Shown: positions 6,572 to 12,682 of the stretch, piece after piece | Layout of the letters: every line of letters starts with the position of its first letter | Position numbering within the stretch: the stretch's first letter is position 1 | The notes under the pieces: generated by a model | What the model was told of the DNA's origin: nothing | The model's database searches: none | Seen by the model: only the letters and a program-made list of their open reading frames with translations | Program-made: the position numbers and the translations under genes | Assembly: GCA_051002015.1 (NCBI GenBank) | Contig: JBPCMS010000052.1 | Coordinates: forward strand, 1-24,355 | Length of the DNA stretch: 24,355 bases | Origin: JACDBE01 sp051002015 | Lineage (GTDB): Bacteria > Actinomycetota > Acidimicrobiia > Spongiisociales > UBA5794 | Direction: 5' to 3'

Positions 6572-7349
6572 GACGCCTCCTGAACTCTCGTGCCAACTCC
6601 CGATAGGCGATGGCGCCACGGGACATGGGGTCGAACGCCTCGATCGGCTCGCCGTACGACGGTGCTTCGCTGAGCCTGACGGTGCGCGGCACTATGGTAC
6701 GATATGTTATCTCGCCGAAATGCTCGCGGACCTGGCGGACGACGTCGGATGACAGCGTGGTACGGCCGTCGAACATGGTCAACACCATGCCCTCCACATC
6801 AAGCTGAGGGTTGAGCTGTTGACGCACCAGACCGATGTTCCGCATCAGCAGGCTGACACCTTCGAGGGCGTAGTACTCGCATTGGATGGGGATCAACACC
6901 TCGTCTGCGGCGGTGAGCCCGTTGATGCTGAGCAGCCCCAGCGAGGGCGGGCAGTCGATCAGCATCAGATCGAACTCGGTCCTGACCTTGTCGAGGGCGT
7001 TGCGCAGCCGATTCTCCCTGGCAAGCATGCTGACCAGCTCGATCTCGGCCCCGGCGAGCTCGATGTTGGCCGGGACGACGTACAGATTCCGCATCGTTGT
7101 CGGCTCGATGACGTCCTCGATCGGGGCGTCCTCCACCAGGACGTTGTAGATCGTCCTGGTGAGGCGGCTGCGGTCGATCCCGAGACCCGAGGTGGTGTTC
7201 GCCTGGGGATCGGTGTCGACCAGCAGCACCCGCTCGCCCTGGAGGGCCAGCCCGGCACCGAGGTTGATCGTTGTGGTGGATTTGCCGACCCCGCCCTTCT
7301 GGTTGGCCAGCGCCACGATGGTGGCGCGCCGTTCAGGCGTCGGGATCAT
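6558..7349 (-). CDS. parA: Chromosome-partitioning ATPase ParA (Soj)
   Basis: 263 residues from ATG at 7349. Deviant Walker A motif NQKGGVGKSTTTINLG near the N-terminus, Walker A' VLLVDTDPQANTTSGLG, and Walker B LMLIDCPPSLGLL. This is the standard short chromosomal ParA without an N-terminal HTH. It binds DNA non-specifically in its ATP form and is stimulated by ParB to move origins. The start overlaps the rsmG end by 17 nt. An in-frame GTG at 7364 would add five residues, and neither start has a strong Shine-Dalgarno, so translational coupling with rsmG is likely. Confidence 0.96.
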   Translation of the reverse strand: MIPTPERRATIVALANQKGGVGKSTTTINLGAGLALQGERVLLVDTDPQANTTSGLGIDRSRLTRTIYNVLVEDAPIEDVIEPTTMRNLYVVPANIELAGAEIELVSMLARENRLRNALDKVRTEFDLMLIDCPPSLGLLSINGLTAADEVLIPIQCEYYALEGVSLLMRNIGLVRQQLNPQLDVEGMVLTMFDGRTTLSSDVVRQVREHFGEITYRTIVPRTVRLSEAPSYGEPIEAFDPMSRGAIAYRELAREFRRRHGRA

Positions 7350-8010
7350 CGAGGGGATTCTCACGCACCGGCATCCTAAGCAGCCAGGCGGTCCCGTCAA
7401 GCACTCCGTCCTCGACCTGGATCAGCGTGGCCCCCATCGGGAGCGATACGTCGGGTGGTTGTGCGCTCCGCCCGATCCCGACGACGACGTCACCTCCGGG
7501 CACCGCCAGCCGTCCCAGGGTAGCGGCATGCTCGGGACGGAGCACGGCCCGCATCACCACCCGGTCATACCGGGAGCGGTGGTCCTCGAGCCGGTCGGTA
7601 ACGACCTCGGCGGCCAGGGCGAGCATCCGGATGACCCGATGCAGGGCATCCGTCCGCCGGCCCGAGCGATCCAGCAGGGTGACGGCGCCGTCGGGAAACC
7701 CAATGGCAAGCGGGATCCCGGGGAGCCCCACCCCGGAGCCGACGTCGAGGAGAGCCGAGCCGGGGAGCAGACCCCAACCAAAGGAGAGCGAATCGGCGAT
7801 GTGTCGATCCCAGATCCGATCGGCTTCGCCAGGACCGATTCCACCGATCGCTTCGCCCTCGGTGGTCAACCAGTCGGCAAAAGCCGTGAAGCGGGCGATC
7901 TGCTCTCCGGTCCAGGAGACGCCAAGCCAGGCGCCGATCCGGCCGAGAACGTCGGGAGGTTGTTTCACGTGGAACGTGCCCGTTCGCCGGGCCGTCGGCC
8001 GATACGTCAC
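7333..8010 (-). CDS. rsmG: 16S rRNA (guanine-527-N7)-methyltransferase
   Basis: 225 residues if the GTG at 8010 (GTGA overlap with the jag stop) is used. S-adenosylmethionine-binding loop LLDVGSGVGLPGIPLA and the preceding WDRHIADSLSF match the GidB/RsmG family. The enzyme methylates G527 of 16S rRNA, and loss in other bacteria gives low-level streptomycin resistance. Many RsmG proteins begin MFHVK; here FHVK (residues 13-16) is internal and encoded by the parS site, with ACG rather than ATG before it. The 12-residue leader is therefore taken as real with moderate confidence. The gene lies between jag and parA in the leftward unit. Confidence 0.93.
   Translation of the reverse strand: MTYRPTARRTGTFHVKQPPDVLGRIGAWLGVSWTGEQIARFTAFADWLTTEGEAIGGIGPGEADRIWDRHIADSLSFGWGLLPGSALLDVGSGVGLPGIPLAIGFPDGAVTLLDRSGRRTDALHRVIRMLALAAEVVTDRLEDHRSRYDRVVMRAVLRPEHAATLGRLAVPGGDVVVGIGRSAQPPDVSLPMGATLIQVEDGVLDGTAWLLRMPVRENPLDDPDA
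7961..7976. promoter_or_regulatory. parS centromere site
   Basis: TGTTTCACGTGGAACG matches 14 of 16 positions of the bacterial parS consensus TGTTTCACGTGAAACA, including the invariant CACGTG core and the full left half. It lies inside the 5' coding part of rsmG, where its bases encode F-H-V-K. The cognate parB is three genes' length away. This is the only parS-like sequence I found in the window. Confidence 0.88.
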
Positions 8011-8918
8011 CCCTCGGGGGTGATCACCACCGCTCGGTCCGGATCCTCACCCTCCGAGAACGACCGGACACCGGCGATCTCGGCGACCGTGTCATGCACA
8101 ACCTTGCGATCGGCAGAGTTCATCGGCTCCAGCATGACCTCACCACCGTCGGCGAGGACACGCTCCGCCAGCTTGTTGGTGTAGATGCGCAGGGCTTCAC
8201 GCCGACGTTCGGCGTACCCGGCGATGTCAAGCCGCATTCGGGGCGCCGAGGATGTGGACCGCTGCACCACGGTGCGGGTGATCTCGAGCACCGCCTGCAT
8301 GACGGCGCCCTTGCTGCCCACCAGAGCCTCGGTCTGCTCGCCGGTGACGTCGAGGTGGACCGTATCGTCCTCGATACGGGTGGCCACGTTGCCCTCGAGC
8401 CCGAAGGCGTCGAGCAGGCCCTTGATGAAGTTCTCGGCGACCGCCGCCTGCTCGGTAACGGTTGCCTCGTCGAGTTGGGGTCCGTCCATCGCCGTTCGCT
8501 CCTTGCGTTCGCCACGCCGGCTGTCGCCACCCGGTGCAGTCTGTCCATCGTCCTGCCTGGTCCCGGCTCGCAGATCGCCCTTGGGGGCGCCGCCGGTGTC
8601 GCCACGACTCCCGCTGCCGCGAGGGCCCCCCTGCTGCCTGCCCTGGCGGCTGCTGGTGCGGCCCTGACGGGTATCGGCGCCGCCCTGGCCCCCGTCACCG
8701 CCTGATCGCCCGCCCCGGCCACGCCGCCTGGGCTGCTTCGGGACCGGCTTCCGGCTCACCTTGACGACCGCCTGCTGCTTGCCGATCCCAAGGAAGCCCG
8801 GCTTGGGCTCCTGGAGGACCTCGACGACGGCGTGTTCGGGATCGATGATCCCCAGCTCGGTGACGGCTGCCTGCACGGCTATGGCGACGGTCGAACCGGT
8901 TGCTTCCACCCAATCCAT
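8007..8918 (-). CDS. jag: Jag/KhpB RNA-binding protein with long Arg/Gly-rich linker
   Basis: 303 residues. An N-terminal Jag_N domain (about 1-55, with PGFLGIGKQQAVV) is joined to a KH domain (about 150-225, LVGSKGAVMQAV in place of the GxxG loop) and an R3H domain (about 235-300, RREALRIYTNKLAERV). KhpB proteins bind RNA in the cytoplasm and affect cell elongation and division in Gram-positives. The linker (about 60-145) is a disordered stretch rich in R, G, Q and S with many RG/RQG steps. GGAGG in the last codons of yidC serves the ATG at 8918, with only 3 nt between the genes. Confidence 0.94.
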   Translation of the reverse strand: MDWVEATGSTVAIAVQAAVTELGIIDPEHAVVEVLQEPKPGFLGIGKQQAVVKVSRKPVPKQPRRRGRGGRSGGDGGQGGADTRQGRTSSRQGRQQGGPRGSGSRGDTGGAPKGDLRAGTRQDDGQTAPGGDSRRGERKERTAMDGPQLDEATVTEQAAVAENFIKGLLDAFGLEGNVATRIEDDTVHLDVTGEQTEALVGSKGAVMQAVLEITRTVVQRSTSSAPRMRLDIAGYAERRREALRIYTNKLAERVLADGGEVMLEPMNSADRKVVHDTVAEIAGVRSFSEGEDPDRAVVITPEG

Positions 8919-8921
8919 GGG

Positions 8922-9815
8922 CTATTTCCTCCTGCGCTGTTTGCGCTTCTTGCTGGTGTTCGACGCCGGCTTGCGCGGCGGCGTCGGGGCGTCCGCCGGT
9001 GGCTCCGTGGCGGGGGTCGCCGAGGCGATCGACGTTGCGGCCTTGGCGGCGGCGTGCTTGTCGTCCAACCCGAAGATCACGGCCTGCTGACCGATCCTGA
9101 ACAGGTTCGAGGTGGCGAAATACAGGACCAGACCGGCCGGGAAGTTCCATGAGAACACCCCGAACATGATGGGCATGATCTTCATCGCCGTCTGCATCCC
9201 CGCCGGTTGGGTCTGCATCTGACCCGAAGCCGCGGCGCGCTTGGTGGTCTGACGGGTCTGGTAGTAACCGGCGACGATCACGATCAGAACCAGGATGATG
9301 TAGGGGACCGCATCGGGGAGCCCCGACCCGGCGAAGGCCTGGCCGGGCGTCTCCAGCAGGTGCATCCCCATGAAGTCGATGTTGTCGGCCAGCAGCGCCT
9401 GTCCCAGGTTCGATGTCTCCGAGATGGCGGTGCCGGTGAGGTTCCCCGTGGCGACCCCGTCGACCACTTCGGGAGCGACCCGCAGCACCTGGAAGAGGGC
9501 GAACCAGATTGGCATCTGGAGCAGCAGGGGGAGGCACCCGGCGGCCGGGTTGACGCCGCGCTCCTGATACAGCGCCATCACCTGTTTCTGCATCTCCTCG
9601 CGGTTGTCCTTGTACTCCTTCTGAATACGCTTGACCTCGGGTTGAATCTCCTGCATCGCCTTCATCGAGCGGGTCTGCTTCAAGGTCAATGGAAAGAGTA
9701 GGAAACTGACCAGAAGTGTCAGCAGGATGATCGCGATTCCGTAGGTAGGGATGATGTCGTAGAAGAAGCTGAGGATCCATCCCAATCCGTTTACGAGTGC
9801 GGTGAACGGATTCAT
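8922..9815 (-). CDS. yidC: Membrane protein insertase YidC (Oxa1 family)
   Basis: 297 residues, the short Gram-positive form without the large periplasmic domain. Membrane helices include the N-terminal SFFYDIIPTYGIAIILLTLL segment. A cytoplasmic hairpin follows (QTRSMKAMQEIQPEVKRIQ to ALYQERGVNPAAGCLP), then LLLQMPIWFALFQVLR and two C-terminal helices with FSWNFPAGLVLYFATSNLF. The conserved groove Arg is probably in KQTRSMKAM. The tail (about 255-297) is Ala/Pro-rich and ends KKRKQRRRK, the basic ribosome-binding type of extension. ATG at 9815 overlaps yidD as ATGA. It inserts membrane proteins with or without SecYEG. Confidence 0.97.
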   Translation of the reverse strand: MNPFTALVNGLGWILSFFYDIIPTYGIAIILLTLLVSFLLFPLTLKQTRSMKAMQEIQPEVKRIQKEYKDNREEMQKQVMALYQERGVNPAAGCLPLLLQMPIWFALFQVLRVAPEVVDGVATGNLTGTAISETSNLGQALLADNIDFMGMHLLETPGQAFAGSGLPDAVPYIILVLIVIVAGYYQTRQTTKRAAASGQMQTQPAGMQTAMKIMPIMFGVFSWNFPAGLVLYFATSNLFRIGQQAVIFGLDDKHAAAKAATSIASATPATEPPADAPTPPRKPASNTSKKRKQRRRK

Positions 9816-10096
9816 GGGCCGGTACCGGCCACGGCGTCACCGGTGACGGAGGTGGACCTGGGGACGGGGTCGTACCCGCCATGATGGAAGGGGTGGCAGC
9901 GGCCGATTCTGGCGAGGGCGAGGCGGGTGCCCGTGACGGCACCGTGCAGCTCGATCGCCTCAACGGCATACGCCGAACATGTTGGAAGAAAGCGACAGTG
10001 TGCTGCAGTTCCTGAGGATATCCAACGTTGATAGATCCCAATCAGACCAAGCGCGGCTCGTCCGACCGGCCCTGGTCCCCGTCCTCGCTCACTCAC
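9812..10096 (-). CDS. yidD: Membrane protein insertion efficiency factor YidD
   Basis: 94 residues from GTG at 10096. Family signature CRFLPTCSAYAVEAIELHG, followed by RIGRCHPFHHGGYDPVP, with the three conserved cysteines. An N-terminal amphipathic helix (LGLIGIYQRWIS) would attach it to the membrane surface. It assists YidC-dependent insertion. It overlaps rnpA by 8 nt upstream and yidC by 4 nt downstream, and GGAAGG in the last rnpA codons supplies its ribosome binding site. Confidence 0.96.
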   Translation of the reverse strand: MSERGRGPGPVGRAALGLIGIYQRWISSGTAAHCRFLPTCSAYAVEAIELHGAVTGTRLALARIGRCHPFHHGGYDPVPRSTSVTGDAVAGTGP

Positions 10097-10415
10097 CGTC
10101 GTTCCTTCCAGTCACCGCCATCACCCAGCCCAGCAGCCGCTCGAACGCGACGTCGGGCACCTGGGGCCCGCCGATCACGACATAGGCCGTGTTCTCGGCG
10201 AGCGGGGCTCGCTCGACGGCGGCTCGCAAACGGCGTTTCGCCCGGTTGCGTCGAACCGCGTTGCCCACCCTCCTCCCGGCCACCACCCCCACCTGAGGGG
10301 GGCCCTCCTCGCCGGGAGCGACGATCGCGGTCACGTCGCCGCACCTCCGTCGCTCACCGTCGTGAAAGATCCCGGCGAACGCACGGCGACCCCGCACCGC
10401 CCGGTACGAGGTCAT
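10089..10415 (-). CDS. rnpA: Ribonuclease P protein component
   Basis: 108 residues from ATG at 10415, four bases after the rpmH stop. The RNR signature GNAVRRNRAKRRLRAAV binds the catalytic RNA, and the N-terminal FAGIFHDGERRR strand and PQVGVVAGRRV fit the family. It helps the RNase P RNA cut 5' leaders from tRNA precursors. No separate Shine-Dalgarno fits in the gap, so translation probably depends on ribosomes leaving rpmH. Confidence 0.95.
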   Translation of the reverse strand: MTSYRAVRGRRAFAGIFHDGERRRCGDVTAIVAPGEEGPPQVGVVAGRRVGNAVRRNRAKRRLRAAVERAPLAENTAYVVIGGPQVPDVAFERLLGWVMAVTGRNDGE

Positions 10416-10419
10416 GCCG

Positions 10420-10554
10420 CTAGGCGCTGACCCGTTCCCGACCCTTGTCACGCCTGCGCTTGAGGATGGCGCGCCCGTGACGCGTCCGCATCCGGACACG
10501 GAAGCCGTGCTTGCGCTTGCGACGGCGCACGTTGGGCTGATAGGTACGTTTCAT
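10420..10554 (-). CDS. rpmH: 50S ribosomal protein L34
   Basis: 44 residues, MKRTYQPNVRRRKRKHGFR at the start and the usual HGRAILKRRRDKGR core; complete and highly conserved. It is the first gene of the leftward unit, with its own promoter about 45-75 nt upstream. The leader directly before the ATG reads CTCTCCTCCGGGTTCCCCC. It lacks a purine-rich ribosome binding site and even contains CCTCC, which resembles the anti-Shine-Dalgarno, so initiation here is atypical. Confidence 0.98.
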   Translation of the reverse strand: MKRTYQPNVRRRKRKHGFRVRMRTRHGRAILKRRRDKGRERVSA

Positions 10555-10598
10555 GGGGGAACCCGGAGGAGAGAAAGACGTCTCGGTTCGAAGCCAGG

Positions 10599-10628
10599 AC
10601 AGTATGGGCCAACCGGCGCGTTTGTCAA
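10599..10628 (-). promoter_or_regulatory. rpmH operon promoter, housekeeping sigma type
   Basis: Read on the minus strand: perfect TTGACA (complement of 10623-10628), 18-nt spacer, then TACTGT (complement of 10599-10604, fits TANNNT). An alternative reading is CATACT with a 16-nt spacer. The predicted transcript begins near 10592 with a leader of about 38 nt to the rpmH ATG. This is the best -35/-10 pair in the window. Confidence 0.72.
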
Positions 10629-10868
10629 AGCCGTGGCGTTGGCGTCCACCCGCCCCGCCCGGGTCGCGCTCGGCGCTGACCACGGGGGGCGACCCCTTCC
10701 GCGCCGGCCTCGCCGCGCTGCCGCGCGAAATCTCGGCACCCCCCGCGAAAGATAGAACAACGCCTCTCGGTACGCCAGGAGGCCTTCTCCCCACCCGTGC
10801 CAAGCGCCAATGCGTTGCGGAAAGCCTTGCGCCATAAGGGTTTTCAGGTAGGACAGGGCGTCCCCCAC
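10629..10868. other. Non-coding left arm of the rpmH-dnaA intergenic region
   Basis: No credible gene on either strand. The part at about 10640-10740 is extremely G+C-rich (runs such as CCCGCCCCGCCCGGG and GCGCCGGCC). The part at about 10745-10850 is more balanced and contains CATAAG (10833-10838), a possible -10 element without a good -35. I see nothing else definite here. Confidence 0.35.
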
Positions 10869-10877
10869 TTGTCCACA
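10869..10877 (+). promoter_or_regulatory. DnaA box (perfect actinobacterial consensus)
   Basis: TTGTCCACA, an exact match to the high-GC actinobacterial DnaA box, about 200 bp before the dnaA start. It is the strongest single box in the window. Confidence 0.8.
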
Positions 10878-11010
10878 ACGCAGGATTTGCCGATGTTGAA
10901 TCCCCCGAACCCCCTCCCTACTCTCGCCCGTCGCCGGTGGGGCCGGGTCCCGCATCTTCCCCCGGTGGGCAGGTCGGACGCCGCTGGCGTAATGAAAACC
11001 GACCATCGGG

Positions 11011-11043
11011 TTTTCCACATGGTGTGGACACCTGTGTGGACAG
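11011..11043. promoter_or_regulatory. Cluster of three near-consensus DnaA boxes abutting dnaA
   Basis: TTTTCCACA (11011-11019, + strand), TGTGGACAC (11023-11031, minus strand GTGTCCACA) and TGTGGACAG (11035-11043, minus strand CTGTCCACA). Each is one base from TTGTCCACA. The first two face each other and the last two are spaced exactly 12 bp. Their place over the dnaA 5' end suggests autoregulation of dnaA and/or an upstream origin sub-region. A TAATGA (10990-10995) just before could be the dnaA -10 element, without a clear -35. Confidence 0.7.
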
Positions 11044-11070
11044 ATGGAACGTCGAATCGAGAGGACCATC

Positions 11071-12465
11071 GTGGAACTGCAGCCGCGAACATTGCCGCCG
11101 CGCGCCGGATTCAGGGAGTTACTCGAGCAGGGGGTGCCACCGCTGACGTGGCACACGTGGCTGAAGCCGCTCCGTGACCGGCTGGAGGGCGACACCCTGC
11201 ACGTCGACGCCCCGACCGATTTCAACCGCCGCTGGGTCTCGCAGAACCTGCTCGATGTCGTCCAACAGACCGCCCGCACCGTCTTCGGCCCGGACGTGAC
11301 GGTCGAGCTGGGGGTCGACCAGACCATGCCGGCGCCGAGCGCCACCCAGGCCATGTTCGACACCCCGAGCAACGGGCACCGCAACCAGATGCCCCCCATC
11401 GCCGGTGCCGCACCCGTCCTGTCCTCCGGTCTGGATCTCCAGACCAGGCTGCTCCCCCGGTACACGTTCGATCATTTCGTAGTCGGCCAATCCAACCGCT
11501 TCGCCCACGCCGCCGCCATGGCGGTCGGGGAGCAGATCGTGAGCCCCTACAACCCGTTGTTCATCTACGGGCAGGCCGGTCTGGGCAAGACCCACCTCCT
11601 CCACGCCGTCGGGCACCAGCGGCGCGAGATCGCACCCGGTTCGCTGGTCAGGTACGTCACCTCCGAGCAGTTCTTCAACGAGTTCATCAACGGCATCCGC
11701 CGCAAGCAGATGGCCGAGTTCAAGGACCGGTACCGGACCATCGATGTCCTGCTCATCGACGACGTGCAGTTCCTGGAGGGGAAGGAGCAGATCCTCGAGG
11801 AGTTCTTCCACACGTTCAACAGCCTGTACGAGAACGGCAAGCAGGTCGTCATCAGCTCGGACCGTCCCCCCAAGAACCTGTCGACCCTCGAGGACAGGCT
11901 GCGGAGCCGGTTCGAGTGGGGTCTGCTCACCGACATCCAGCCGCCGGACGTGGAGACCCGGCTGGCGATCCTCCGCAAGAACGCCGAGTACGCCCCTCGG
12001 CCGGTTCCCGAGGAAGTTCTTCGGTTCATTGCCGAGAAGGTGCTCGACAATGTGCGCGAGCTCGAGGGTGCCCTCACCAGGGTCACCGCATATGCCTCGC
12101 TCACCAACGAGAAGATCACACTCGACATGGCCCAGGACGTCCTGCAATACCTGGCGAGCAACCAGGAGGCCAGACAGATCACCCCGGACGTGGTCATGGA
12201 GTTGGTGGCGTCGGTCTACCGGATCCCGTTGGCCGATCTGACCGGTCCCAGTCGCAAGCAGCCGCTGGCGGCGAAGCGGCAGATCGCCATGTACCTGTGC
12301 CGGGACCTGACCAACCTCTCCCTACCCAAGATCGGGGCCGCCTTCGGGGGCCGCGACCACACCACGGTTCTCCACGCCGTCGACCGGGTGAAGAGCCAGA
12401 TGCAGAGCGACAAGTCGGTATACGACGAGGTCAACAACCTGTGCAAGGATCTGAGGAAGGCTTGA
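11071..12465 (+). CDS. dnaA: Chromosomal replication initiator protein DnaA
   Basis: 464 residues from GTG at 11071, chosen because AGAGGA (11060-11065) is 5 nt upstream. An in-frame ATG at 11044 would add nine residues but starts right at a DnaA box without a ribosome binding site. Domain I (about 10-85) has WHTWLKPL and FNRRWV, and a short variable domain II runs to about 120. The AAA+ core has RYTFDHFVVGQSNRFAHAAA, Walker A GQAGLGKTHLL at about 167-177, Walker B LLIDDVQFLEGKEQ, and the arginine-finger region LRSRFEWGL. Domain IV ends with the DnaA-box-reading signature GGRDHTTVLHAVDRV. It binds DnaA boxes and melts the origin. A hairpin follows 30 bp after the stop. Confidence 0.98.
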   Translation: MELQPRTLPPRAGFRELLEQGVPPLTWHTWLKPLRDRLEGDTLHVDAPTDFNRRWVSQNLLDVVQQTARTVFGPDVTVELGVDQTMPAPSATQAMFDTPSNGHRNQMPPIAGAAPVLSSGLDLQTRLLPRYTFDHFVVGQSNRFAHAAAMAVGEQIVSPYNPLFIYGQAGLGKTHLLHAVGHQRREIAPGSLVRYVTSEQFFNEFINGIRRKQMAEFKDRYRTIDVLLIDDVQFLEGKEQILEEFFHTFNSLYENGKQVVISSDRPPKNLSTLEDRLRSRFEWGLLTDIQPPDVETRLAILRKNAEYAPRPVPEEVLRFIAEKVLDNVRELEGALTRVTAYASLTNEKITLDMAQDVLQYLASNQEARQITPDVVMELVASVYRIPLADLTGPSRKQPLAAKRQIAMYLCRDLTNLSLPKIGAAFGGRDHTTVLHAVDRVKSQMQSDKSVYDEVNNLCKDLRKA

Positions 12466-12494
12466 CGATCGGCTGTGTGCAACCCCCGAACCCT

Positions 12495-12520
12495 CCCCAG
12501 CTCCGCCGGGGAGGCTGGGG
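12495..12520 (+). terminator. Bulged GC hairpin downstream of dnaA
   Basis: CCCCAGC (12495-12501) pairs with GCTGGGG (12514-12520), extended by TCC/GGA around a GCCGG loop with one bulged G, giving a 10-bp stem 30 bp after the dnaA stop. There is no U-tract. It probably ends or attenuates the dnaA transcript before the origin. Confidence 0.5.
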
Positions 12521-12536
12521 TGCTCCGGATCGGCCC

Positions 12537-12562
12537 TGGGGACACCGCCCCGTCTGTCCCCA
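12537..12562. other. Second origin hairpin (8-bp perfect stem)
   Basis: TGGGGACA (12537-12544) and TGTCCCCA (12555-12562) are perfect inverted repeats around a 10-nt C-rich loop, placed 16 bp after the first hairpin and 6 bp before the TGTGGATGC box. The right arm itself resembles a degenerate DnaA box (CTGTCCCCA). It could be a second terminator or a structural origin element. Confidence 0.45.
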
Positions 12563-12628
12563 TGCCCTGTGGATGCGGAATGGCTTCCGGCGCAACCGTT
12601 TCCACCGCTTCTCCCCAGTCCACAGCAC

Positions 12629-12646
12629 CTACTACTACCACTACTG
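12629..12646 (+). promoter_or_regulatory. DnaA-trio single-strand-loading element
   Basis: Six successive trinucleotides CTA CTA CTA CCA CTA CTG, that is TAG-type trios on the complementary strand. They begin 5 bp after the CAGTCCACA box and lead into TTTGATTCAATACATTGAG. The bacterial DnaA-trio is a repeated 3'-[G/A]A[T/A]-5' motif that DnaA follows when it opens the origin. Copy number, orientation and distance fit. Confidence 0.7.
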
Positions 12647-12682
12647 TTTGATTCAATACATTGAGTAGAGGAAGACCGACAC

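Larger units (their letters stand above)
12466..12682. other. oriC: oriC unwinding region between dnaA and dnaN
   Basis: 217-bp non-coding segment. From left to right: a bulged GC hairpin, an 8-bp-stem hairpin, degenerate DnaA boxes (TGTGGATGC at 12568-12576, GTTTCCACC at 12598-12606, CAGTCCACA at 12616-12624; each about 7 of 9 to a consensus), a DnaA-trio run and an AT-richer stretch before the dnaN ribosome binding site. The order box, short GC spacer, trio, AT-rich matches the basal unwinding system described in Bacillus subtilis. The dnaA-dnaN spacer is also where oriC lies in Streptomyces and Mycobacterium. Confidence 0.75.

Noticed and set aside
10640..10740. Very G+C-rich block considered as a structured non-coding RNA
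   Set aside because: Only scattered short inverted repeats (for example CCGTGG/CCACGG 43 nt apart) are visible; no family motif of RNase P, SRP or tmRNA is recognised.
10551..11465. Open minus-strand frame of about 300 codons across the rpmH-dnaA intergenic region
   Set aside because: It overlaps dnaA antisense, the rpmH promoter and the DnaA boxes; its product has no recognisable pattern.
12648..12653. TTGATT as the -35 of a dnaN promoter
   Set aside because: No -10-like hexamer lies 16-18 nt downstream; the AT-rich stretch is better explained as part of the unwinding region.
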